A program made the translations under genes and the position numbers. This document shows, in pieces, positions 13,633-19,156 of a stretch of DNA of 20,065 nucleotides. This DNA is from Patescibacteria group bacterium (GTDB lineage Bacteria; Patescibacteriota; Patescibacteriia; UBA9934). The stretch's first letter is position 1, and each line of letters opens with the position of its first letter. Under the pieces are notes generated by a model. The model was not told the DNA's origin. It did not search any database and saw nothing but the letters and a program-made list of their open reading frames with translations. The stretch covers positions 1 through 20,065 of the forward strand of contig JAUPWK010000053.1 of NCBI GenBank assembly GCA_030916555.1, given 5' to 3'.

Positions 13633-13648
13633 ACATAAAGCGTCAGGA

Positions 13649-13679
13649 ACTGATCCTTCGGCATTCGCCTCAGGATGGT
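13649..13679 (-). repeat. 31-bp inverted repeat, right copy
   Basis: Exact reverse complement of 13295-13325, lying 17 bp upstream of the GIY-YIG start codon and 41 bp after the end of the DUF362 gene. Confidence 0.95.
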
Positions 13680-13719
13680 GTGTGCGACTTCGAGCGACAG
13701 TGAGAAGCGATCGACCATC

Positions 13720-14637
13720 TTAACCCTGATGCCAATCGAGTAAATGTTCTTTCGTAGTCACGGGAAGCTGGAACTGACGCGTCATTTCAGTGATAAGAAG
13801 TGGTGGAACATCGATTTTGGACATTTCATTCACACCCTTACCATCAGCGGCGATCATTTCCAAATAACCAACTGCATGAGGGTCAATTCCCATGAGTGTT
13901 GCTGCGATCGCATCAACCGCTACAGCGTCAAAACCCGCCAAGGCCACACCCATAGCCACCGGACCACCATTCACCGGCCCCTCCCCCTCCATCGCCAAAA
14001 CTCCATCGATCACCGCGATATCGCAAGGCTTCTGTTCATATAAAAAAGCCAGGATCTGATGGGCCGATTTTGGACCACCCACCGTAAGCCACGGCGCCCT
14101 GGACCACACCCGTCCTTGTACCGTAATTCGCGGTGGCACAAGCATAGTACCTTCAGCCCAATTACTAACCGCGAGCGCAGCTCCGTAGTCCTGATGCGTC
14201 TTCATGTTACTTACAGAAATCGTCAGATCAGCCTCCATGGCGACCTTAGGACGACGCAAGACAATTTGATCTCCATTCGCAGCCGCGAAGGTCTGCTCTA
14301 CAAACGGCTCATCCTGGAGATCGACAAGGGTGATATCAGTGTAATGTTCAAGGAGCTGGTCGTATCCAAAATTTCGAAAAGCGGACTTGGTACCAAAATG
14401 AGCTGCATCAGCAACAACCACAGGAACCTTAGAATACGTCCGGATGACATCAAGAATGCCGCGAATAGCGTCAACGTGCACGGAAGCAAGCTGCAATTCG
14501 TGATGCACGAGATCGGGTTTGATCAGTATCTGCTTAGCTTCTTTAATCTTATCAACAAACGTCTGCCCTAAACTATCAACCACCTCACGAATCACTTTCC
14601 GGCGATTTTCTCCCTGGGCGATATTTACCTTAGGCAT
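13720..14637 (-). CDS. DUF362-family protein
   Basis: 305 residues from the ATG at 14637, chosen because MPKVNIAQGENRRKVIREV is where the family normally begins; in-frame ATGs at 14688 and 14721 would add 17 or 28 residues and run into the promoter and the divergent gene. Typical blocks: ILIKPDLVH (about 39-47), VHVDAIRGILDVI, VVVADAAHFGTKSAFRNFGY, NMKTHQDYGAALAVSNWAEG near the middle, and IDGVLAMEGEGPVNGGPVAMGVALAGFDAVAVDAI split across the C-terminal half. DUF362 proteins are of uncertain biochemical role; some carry ferredoxin domains, but no such Cys motifs occur here. Cytoplasmic. It stands between the GIY-YIG unit and a divergent plus-strand cassette. Confidence 0.88.
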   Translation of the reverse strand: MPKVNIAQGENRRKVIREVVDSLGQTFVDKIKEAKQILIKPDLVHHELQLASVHVDAIRGILDVIRTYSKVPVVVADAAHFGTKSAFRNFGYDQLLEHYTDITLVDLQDEPFVEQTFAAANGDQIVLRRPKVAMEADLTISVSNMKTHQDYGAALAVSNWAEGTMLVPPRITVQGRVWSRAPWLTVGGPKSAHQILAFLYEQKPCDIAVIDGVLAMEGEGPVNGGPVAMGVALAGFDAVAVDAIAATLMGIDPHAVGYLEMIAADGKGVNEMSKIDVPPLLITEMTRQFQLPVTTKEHLLDWHQG

Positions 14638-14648
14638 ACAATAGAAAA

Positions 14649-14678
14649 AGGATACACCGTTGACCTTAGAATAGGCAA
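14649..14678 (-). promoter_or_regulatory. Promoter of the DUF362 gene, nearly leaderless
   Basis: On the minus strand: TTGCCT (complement of 14673-14678), an 18-bp spacer, TATCCT (complement of 14649-14654). Transcription would start about 14642, only some 5 nt before the ATG. No Shine-Dalgarno sequence is seen. A second TATCCT lies at 14690-14695. Confidence 0.5.
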
Positions 14679-14688
14679 TCCGTATCAT
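14660..14688 (+). promoter_or_regulatory. Promoter of the fourth cassette
   Basis: TTGACC (14660-14665), a 17-bp spacer, TATCAT (14683-14688). It overlaps the DUF362 promoter on the other strand, so the two probably compete. Leader of about 20 nt carrying a run of seven G (14705-14711) three bases before the ATG, which may act as the ribosome site. Confidence 0.65.
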
Positions 14689-14714
14689 AGGATAGCCATA
14701 ACTCGGGGGGGTAC

Positions 14715-15017
14715 ATGGCATTGTCGTCAGATATTCTCGAGAGACTCGTCAACAAATTCCGGAACATGACCGGATTGGAGGTGAATTTCCGCAACAAGAT
14801 CGCAGACGAAATCGTCAAGCGACTTGGTCCGTATAGTAACAAGCCGGGATCAACCGGCCCCTGCATTCATGCCTTGAACGTCTTGATCACGCAGATCAGG
14901 CCGCGCACGGATTTGAATCCAGCAGCACAGAAAGCCGCCATCCAGCTTCTGAATGCCGCCATCCAGGAACTGGAAAGCGAAGCCGCAGAGGCCTCGCTCG
15001 AACCCATCGATCGCTGA
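14715..15017 (+). CDS. Small unrecognised cassette protein
   Basis: 100 residues, ATG start with a G-rich ribosome site close upstream. Probably all-helical and soluble: an N-terminal basic amphipathic helix (about residues 3-18), a second (25-37, NKIADEIVKRL), a Pro/Gly-rich turn with the single Cys50, then helices at about 50-62 and 69-95 ending in an acidic tail. No recognised family. GC-rich codons compared with the DUF362 gene. It has its own promoter and a double hairpin downstream, and stands divergent to DUF362, with a minus-strand tRNA beyond it. Confidence 0.65.
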   Translation: MALSSDILERLVNKFRNMTGLEVNFRNKIADEIVKRLGPYSNKPGSTGPCIHALNVLITQIRPRTDLNPAAQKAAIQLLNAAIQELESEAAEASLEPIDR

Positions 15018-15025
15018 AGACCTCA

Positions 15026-15090
15026 ACTGAAGAAACCCCCTCTTCAGTCTCATCCCCACCCGCCTCCAAAAGCCGGTGGGGATTCGCCTT
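15026..15090 (+). terminator. Tandem hairpins ending the fourth cassette
   Basis: Hairpin one: ACTGAAGA (15026-15033) with TCTTCAGT (15041-15048). Hairpin two: ATCCCCACC (15052-15060) with GGTGGGGAT (15075-15083), followed by a modest T-containing tail. The two-hairpin layout resembles that after the first cassette. Confidence 0.78.
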
Positions 15091-15184
15091 ATTGAGACGA
15101 AAATATATGACTTATAAATTCGAGGTCATAAATATCAAATTACTACTTTTGCCAACGGCACTGTTGAACCATGAATATAAAAAC
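15091..15184. other. A/T-rich spacer without a gene
   Basis: A short A/T-rich stretch between the fourth cassette and the tRNA terminator. It contains only a small inverted repeat (TATGAC at 15106-15111 with GTCATA at 15125-15130). No ribosome site or credible frame is seen. Confidence 0.5.
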
Positions 15185-15205
15185 ACCCTCGCGTTAAGCG
15201 AAGGT
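15185..15205 (-). terminator. Terminator of the tRNA-Gln gene
   Basis: On the minus strand ACCTTCGC, loop TTAAC, GCGAGGGT (one G-T pair), then TGTTTTTA. It begins 5 nt after the encoded CCA. It may also stop plus-strand transcription, since T's flank both sides. Confidence 0.8.
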
Positions 15206-15210
15206 ATTTT

Positions 15211-15284
15211 TGGTTCCGAGACTTGGGATCGAACCAAGATTCACGGCTTCAAAGGCCGCTGTCCTGCCATTAGACGATCTCGGA
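15211..15284 (-). tRNA. tRNA-Gln (anticodon UUG), CCA encoded
   Basis: 74 nt including CCA. The acceptor stem TCCGAGA pairs fully with TCTCGGA. T8-C9 is followed by a D arm containing TAATGGCAGGA; the anticodon stem GCGGC/GCCGT encloses the loop CTTTGAA with anticodon TTG at 34-36; the T arm CTTGG-TTCGATC-CCAAG is perfect. The discriminator is A73 and CCA is genomically encoded. It reads CAA codons, and CAG by wobble. It stands alone with its own promoter and terminator. Confidence 0.96.
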
Positions 15285-15303
15285 ATAATTGAGAGGCGTC
15301 CAC

Positions 15304-15332
15304 AGGATAGCGTAAAATTTGAGTTTTATCAA
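15304..15332 (-). promoter_or_regulatory. tRNA-Gln promoter
   Basis: On the minus strand: TTGATA (complement of 15327-15332), a 17-bp spacer, TATCCT (complement of 15304-15309), ending 19 bp before the mature 5' end. No TTG-ATA alternative nearby is better. Confidence 0.72.
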
Positions 15333-15344
15333 GCAGTAAAGAAG

Positions 15345-15992
15345 TTACTCGAGTTGCGCGGAAAATGGACCATCCAACGAACCAGGCCAAATAACCTCAG
15401 TCGCTGGATAAGACATGTAGGCTGAAGATCCGCCACCTAACTGGCAGCCAACAACGCCATTTGCATAATAACTATGAGAATTTAAAAGGATACCATCCGA
15501 ACCATTTCCCATATAAGCATAATACGCAAACGCCGAGGCGCTAGATCCACTATAGTAAATAACTCCCTTCAGATGTTCTGATTCAAAATATCCTTGACCA
15601 GAGCAATCTGATGTTGAAAATTTAATATATTTCGGACCTTCGCCTAATAAATCCCCATCATTATCATATTTCAAAAATTGGCCGCTCATTTCGTTATATG
15701 CAGTTCCGCGCGAAGGCAGGCCATCAACTAATGCGCCGACATATTCGCCATCAGCATCACGGACAATAAGTTGCTTTAGAGCAGTGACATCGGGAGTATT
15801 TTCAAGTACGACTACCCTTTCGTGGAGATCGCAAACGGCGGCTACTGGTCCGCGGGCACCTGCGACACATTTTGATGCAAACCAGGGCTCAGCATTAGCT
15901 GAGAAAATACTTGCGGCAAATACGCCACTCCCGAACAAAGTTCCGGCCACAACAAATGCTCCAAGGAGTTTAGACTTCGTAAATTTATGCAT
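15345..15992 (-). CDS. Secreted hypothetical protein
   Basis: 215 residues, not assigned to a family. The N-terminus is a clear signal sequence (KFTKSK, hydrophobic 9-27, cleavage probably near 34 after SANA). The mature chain has four cysteines (42, 54, 130, 183), suggesting two disulfides outside the cytoplasm. A short segment with VCDLHERVVVLE (about 53-64) looks like a small coiled coil. The remainder is Gly, Ser, Tyr and Asp rich and probably beta-structured (IVRDADGEYVGALVDG, then a Tyr/Ala-rich YYAYMGNGSDG block). That build resembles short trimeric fibre or tail-tip-like surface proteins, but this is only an impression. Its promoter lies upstream at 16024-16052. Confidence 0.75.
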   Translation of the reverse strand: MHKFTKSKLLGAFVVAGTLFGSGVFAASIFSANAEPWFASKCVAGARGPVAAVCDLHERVVVLENTPDVTALKQLIVRDADGEYVGALVDGLPSRGTAYNEMSGQFLKYDNDGDLLGEGPKYIKFSTSDCSGQGYFESEHLKGVIYYSGSSASAFAYYAYMGNGSDGILLNSHSYYANGVVGCQLGGGSSAYMSYPATEVIWPGSLDGPFSAQLE

Positions 15993-16023
15993 AATAAGCT
16001 GGCGTTAATTTATGGTTACTTTT

Positions 16024-16052
16024 AGTGTAAACTCACCGATACGATATAACAA
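16024..16052 (-). promoter_or_regulatory. Promoter of the secreted hypothetical gene
   Basis: On the minus strand: TTGTTA (complement of 16047-16052), a 17-bp spacer, TACACT (complement of 16024-16029). Initiation near 16017 leaves a leader of about 25 nt. Confidence 0.5.
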
Positions 16053-16059
16053 TAGAGTT

Positions 16060-16119
16060 ATGCCTGAAGCCGTCATCGCCCCCAGAGTGTCTAAGGACCG
16101 TACGGAGAGAAAGGTATAA
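16060..16119 (+). other. Possible 19-codon leader frame resembling the next gene's start
   Basis: ATG to TAA, 19 residues beginning Met-Pro-Glu. Its first ten bases, ATGCCTGAAG, are identical to the start of the gene at 16162, and the match continues after a one-base gap (CCGT). Its stop overlaps the perfect TATAAT below, so it is probably a partial duplication rather than a translated leader. Confidence 0.25.
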
Positions 16120-16120
16120 T
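16115..16120 (+). promoter_or_regulatory. -10 element of the gene at 16162
   Basis: A perfect TATAAT. The region 17 bp upstream (TAAGGA) is a poor -35, so activity may need an activator. The leader would be about 35 nt. Confidence 0.55.
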
Positions 16121-16161
16121 ATTCATATATTCATTCCCTGTATTCGTTCACGTAAACCCGT

Positions 16162-16743
16162 ATGCCTGAAGTCCGTAGACATCGAGAGGAGCAGTTGCAA
16201 GCAGCTCGCAGAACGGTTGAGAAAATCTATACGGATTATGGCGAATCCGGAAAAGAGCATGTTGGTATCGATAATGAACTCAAGGACGGTATTACAACCT
16301 TGTTAGCTATGGGACTTCAAACGGAGTCGAGTTGCTGGGGACATCCGGAACGTCGTGATGATCCAAGTGTCCTCTACGCCGAAAAAAACCTATTCCCGTA
16401 TATTACTTTCAGCGGCTTTCAACCAGATGACGGCCTTGATGAACACGGAAACCCGCAAGGATATTCAAGAGCACAAGTTGATGCGGCCTGCGCGCGCATG
16501 AAAGTTGATGCAGCCACATTACGATCCCTGCTCGACGCCTTTTATCAACAGTGGCCTGCCGGACCCCAGAACATCCAATTACATTACCCCGAGGATATGC
16601 CGGCGGCTCGTCTTGTCACTCGTGACGCTGACCGATTGGAAGAGGTCGACCGAAGCGAACAAGACGTAGCTATTCGTCAAGCACATGATGAATGGAAAGC
16701 GTTTTTAGACTTTATGCAAACCGCATACTCGCGTGGCGACTAA
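16162..16743 (+). CDS. Conserved-looking hypothetical protein
   Basis: 193 residues, soluble, no signal or membrane segment. A charged helical N-terminus (1-27) leads to GIDNELKDGITTLLAMGLQTESSCWGHPE (about 35-63, read in two blocks), a build I associate with small uncharacterised CPR proteins having a Thr-x-Ser-Cys-x-Gly-His core. Cys58 and His61 there could bind a metal or be catalytic. The middle (FPYITFSGFQPDD) appears beta-rich; the C-terminal third is helical and acidic. Function unknown. It is followed by its own terminator and has a strong -10 upstream, so it is probably monocistronic. Confidence 0.75.
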   Translation: MPEVRRHREEQLQAARRTVEKIYTDYGESGKEHVGIDNELKDGITTLLAMGLQTESSCWGHPERRDDPSVLYAEKNLFPYITFSGFQPDDGLDEHGNPQGYSRAQVDAACARMKVDAATLRSLLDAFYQQWPAGPQNIQLHYPEDMPAARLVTRDADRLEEVDRSEQDVAIRQAHDEWKAFLDFMQTAYSRGD

Positions 16744-16788
16744 CTCGTGATTATCACACCGCACCTGTAAATATTCTAGTGTAGGTCA

Positions 16789-16828
16789 CAAAAACTTTAG
16801 CCCAGCGCTGAAGTTTTTGTTTTTGGTA
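16789..16828 (+). terminator. Terminator after the hypothetical gene
   Basis: CAAAAACTT (16789-16797) pairs with AAGTTTTTG (16811-16819). The loop has an additional AGC/GCT pairing, and TTTTTGTTTTT forms the tail. It ends about 23 bp before the next start codon. Confidence 0.82.
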
Positions 16829-16850
16829 AATCGAGGTAAACTTTTCCCAT

Positions 16851-17384
16851 ATGAAAATGGTCATCATTGCCTCCACAAATCCAGTTAAAATCAATGCTAC
16901 GAAAAACGCGTTTGAGGCGATGTTTCCAGGGATTGAATTCAGCTTTGAAGGTCTCGACTCCCCCTCTCAGGTGTCAGCCCAGCCAATGGGAACAGAGGAA
17001 ACGGTGCTTGGAGCGAGAAATCGAATTAAGCATATTCGTGAGGCCAGACCAGAGGCAGATTACTTTGTGGGGCTTGAGGGTGGCTTAATTACTGATGAGA
17101 ACAATCATTTTGTCTCACAAGCCTGGATGGTGGTAGTTGATAAAACCGGCAAAGAGAGTAAAGCCGCAACCGCTACATTTGTATTGCCAGAAGTCATGTC
17201 TGAAATGATTCGCAGTGGGCTTGAAATGGGTCACGCTACAGATAGACTTTATGGGCTCGTGAATTCCAAACAAAAAAGCAGCTCGGTTGGCGTGTTGACT
17301 GATAACACCATTGACCGAACTGCGTATTACACCCACGCACTCACGTTAGCGCTCATTCCGTTTAAAAATGCTGAGCTCTATTAA
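16851..17384 (+). CDS. yjjX: Inosine/xanthosine triphosphatase (YjjX/DUF84 family)
   Basis: 177 residues. It hydrolyses damaged purine nucleotides such as ITP and XTP to keep them out of RNA and DNA. Family landmarks: IIASTNPVKINATKNAFE (4-21), VSAQPMGTEETVLGARNRI (about 42-60), YFVGLEGG with a following Asp/Glu pair (about 71-80), and SSVGVLTDNTIDRTAYYTHA near 142-161. The length matches the E. coli protein (about 170). GAGGT lies 13 bases upstream, rather far for a ribosome site. It converges with the glycosyltransferase-like gene (6-bp gap between stops) with no clear terminator between them. Confidence 0.92.
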   Translation: MKMVIIASTNPVKINATKNAFEAMFPGIEFSFEGLDSPSQVSAQPMGTEETVLGARNRIKHIREARPEADYFVGLEGGLITDENNHFVSQAWMVVVDKTGKESKAATATFVLPEVMSEMIRSGLEMGHATDRLYGLVNSKQKSSSVGVLTDNTIDRTAYYTHALTLALIPFKNAELY

Positions 17385-17390
17385 TTATCG

Positions 17391-18749
17391 TTACACCACA
17401 AGCGGTAATTCGTGCATGGACCATTCGCGGCCATGCACCACATCTTCAATCCGGTAAGCGCCGTGCGTAGGGGCATTTGTATAGCCATTCCAAGCCATAC
17501 GAGCTAAAGCCCCACCCTGAATCCAATCCCACAGCCACTCACCGGTATACAAAGGATCGAGCGCGTCAGTGCCTCCGCCTACTTGGTACAACCAATTTCG
17601 GTTGAAATCCTCCTGACTCCCCACCGTGGGAGCCATAATCACCGGTATCCCAAGACCGGCATAAAAAGACAATTCAGATGGCTTCGTCCAGAGAATGTCA
17701 GTCTTTCTCATGAGCTTATTAAAGCTTGAAAAATACTCAGCCCGCTTTGGCGTCGATAAAATACTAAGTCGACCGTCCGCCAAGGCACGCTTGAGTGGAG
17801 TTCGCTTAAGTTCCGATGCAAAATATTCCCCCACCTCCGGCCGCGTTCCTGCCACGAGGGTTAAAGTAAGTTGATCATCCAAAATATCGCGCATGAGGCT
17901 TTTTGCCGCCACCACTCCCACCTCACGCTGAGCCCCTGCTCCGCCTACCGCAAATGTAAGAGAGATTGGCGAAGGCCTTTTGTTTTGCACCGCAGCACAA
18001 AACGTTTTTCCAAACGTGGCTTCAAGCATGGTTTGTGAATGGGTCGCAAACACACCCTGTGGGTCAAGATTGCACATGCGTCGTGACAGATCAGATAAGA
18101 CAAAATCTGCCTCTGGTCCGCCAACATTTTCCATGGGAAGCGGGAAGCCTGTAAACAAAATATTCTCTTCCCGTACTCCATACAGACGGAGTCGCTCTAC
18201 CACCCTACCTGTTGGAGCAAAATACTTAATTCGACTCTTGCGCGGATCAAGTGGTACCCAAGCCCTTGAAACATCAGCATCACAGACCACCAAGTAAATG
18301 TCTTCTGGATAACCAAATTCCTCAGCAGCAAAGGCTGGGGTCATGAACGTACAAATAAGTGGCTTAGGATTTTCCGCGAGTTTATCAATGAGATGCTTGC
18401 AATTCTTAGCCTTACGGATGAGGGCGTAGGTCTGCTTTACCTGAAGTGTTGGATCAGAAAGGTCTCGTTTTGGATAAAACGCCTCAATCTCCTGCATGTG
18501 ATCCATGACCTCAAACGCAGCTGACCCAAACAACGGTACCCGCTTAAACCTGGAAATTCGCTCATACCAAGTCTGACCGGTTGACCAAATCTTCTTATCT
18601 CGATCCGGAATGCCTACGTAGTCATTGGCGAGAATCACCTTTTTCCCAACCGCAAAAGACCGCAAAGCCGAGGCAGCACGCTCATGTCCATAGCCCATGC
18701 TTACCGCGACCACATAAGCCGCCCCCTGACCAATCCTCCGTATTGGCAT
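17391..18749 (-). CDS. GT-B fold glycosyltransferase-like protein (MurG/MGDG-synthase-like)
   Basis: 452 residues from the ATG at 18749. An ATG 11 codons upstream (18782) is possible but would lie upstream of, or across, the promoter-like TATACT. The N-terminal VVAVSMGYGHERAASAL (about 14-30) is the GxGHxxAAxAL glycine-rich loop found at the start of processive lipid glycosyltransferases of the MGDG synthase/MurG kind. The C-terminal half has ISLTFAVGGAGAQRE (about 264-278), TLTLVAGTRPEV, and DILWTKPSELSFYAGLGIPVIMAP (about 352-375), the donor-binding region with the Glu-type sugar-nucleotide contact. It may glycosylate a lipid or polyprenyl carrier on the inner membrane face. The exact substrate cannot be read. 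Confidence 0.75.
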   Translation of the reverse strand: MPIRRIGQGAAYVVAVSMGYGHERAASALRSFAVGKKVILANDYVGIPDRDKKIWSTGQTWYERISRFKRVPLFGSAAFEVMDHMQEIEAFYPKRDLSDPTLQVKQTYALIRKAKNCKHLIDKLAENPKPLICTFMTPAFAAEEFGYPEDIYLVVCDADVSRAWVPLDPRKSRIKYFAPTGRVVERLRLYGVREENILFTGFPLPMENVGGPEADFVLSDLSRRMCNLDPQGVFATHSQTMLEATFGKTFCAAVQNKRPSPISLTFAVGGAGAQREVGVVAAKSLMRDILDDQLTLTLVAGTRPEVGEYFASELKRTPLKRALADGRLSILSTPKRAEYFSSFNKLMRKTDILWTKPSELSFYAGLGIPVIMAPTVGSQEDFNRNWLYQVGGGTDALDPLYTGEWLWDWIQGGALARMAWNGYTNAPTHGAYRIEDVVHGREWSMHELPLVV

Positions 18750-18775
18750 ATATACAGAAAGTATACAGTATATAT
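18748..18775 (-). promoter_or_regulatory. Inverted and direct repeats over the glycosyltransferase start
   Basis: ATATATAC (18748-18755) and GTATATAT (18768-18775) are inverted; TATACAG occurs twice (18751-18757, 18762-18768), 11 bp apart. A minus-strand TATACT -10 is at 18767-18772, so the repeats cover the probable start site. Possible operator, although A/T-rich. Confidence 0.4.
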
Positions 18776-18829
18776 TCGTCATTAAAATTTCGGGAATTTA
18801 CAGCTTAACAATAAGATCCATCCTTATAT

Positions 18830-18858
18830 TTGACTGTTATCAGCTTTTCGGGTAAGCT
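18830..18858 (+). promoter_or_regulatory. rpmB: rpmB promoter
   Basis: TTGACT (18830-18835), a 17-bp spacer, TAAGCT (18853-18858, a weak -10). A hairpin CAGCTT/AAGCTG (18841-18859) overlaps the -10. The leader is about 20 nt. Confidence 0.5.
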
Positions 18859-18883
18859 GCTGCCAACTTGTTTATACCCTTTT

Positions 18884-19114
18884 ATGTCAAAGATTTGCGT
18901 AGTTACAGGCAAAAAGCCGAACGTTGCTAACAACGTCAGCCATGCCAACAACAAAACCAAGCGTCGCCAGATGCCAAACCTCCAGGTCCGCACTATCACG
19001 GATCCAAAAACCGGCAAAAAGCAGCGCATCCTCGTCTCAGGTCGCGGCCTCCGCACCTTGAAGAAGTGGGCAGCTGAAGGCAAGGCATTGGACTTCAAAG
19101 CATTGACCGCTTAA
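18884..19114 (+). CDS. rpmB: 50S ribosomal protein L28
   Basis: A 76-residue ribosomal protein of the large subunit. MSKICVVTGKKPNVANNVSHANNKTKRR is the family start, read in two blocks (CVVTGKKP, NVSHANNKTKRR); NLQVRTI and LRTLKKWAAEG follow. A start 18 codons upstream (18830) falls on the promoter and is rejected. The usual CxxC zinc pair of many L28 proteins is absent; there is one Cys only (Cys5). No Shine-Dalgarno sequence is visible. It has its own promoter and terminator and is not in an operon with other ribosomal genes. Confidence 0.95.
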   Translation: MSKICVVTGKKPNVANNVSHANNKTKRRQMPNLQVRTITDPKTGKKQRILVSGRGLRTLKKWAAEGKALDFKALTA

Positions 19115-19120
19115 ACAAAA

Positions 19121-19150
19121 ATCACCCCTTAAACGGGGTGATTTTTTGTT
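19121..19150 (+). terminator. Terminator of rpmB, bidirectional
   Basis: ATCACCCC (19121-19128), loop TTAAAC, GGGGTGAT (19135-19142), then TTTTTGTTT. The matching A-rich left flank gives a T tail on the minus strand too, so it can end both rpmB and the convergent secreted gene. Confidence 0.93.
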
Positions 19151-19156
19151 TGAAAT

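Larger units (their letters stand above)
13295..13679. mobile_element. 385-bp unit: GIY-YIG gene between perfect 31-bp inverted repeats
   Basis: The two repeats bracket one small nuclease gene and nothing else. Similar hairpin sequences of the CATCCTGAG...GAAGGATC type are, to my knowledge, scattered through many bacterial genomes and often lie beside solo GIY-YIG genes. That the nuclease moves the unit is inference. No target-site duplication is evident outside the repeats (TTTT on the left, GTGT on the right). Confidence 0.6.

Noticed and set aside
15092..15292. Plus-strand frame of 66 codons
   Set aside because: It runs through the tRNA-Gln and its terminator.
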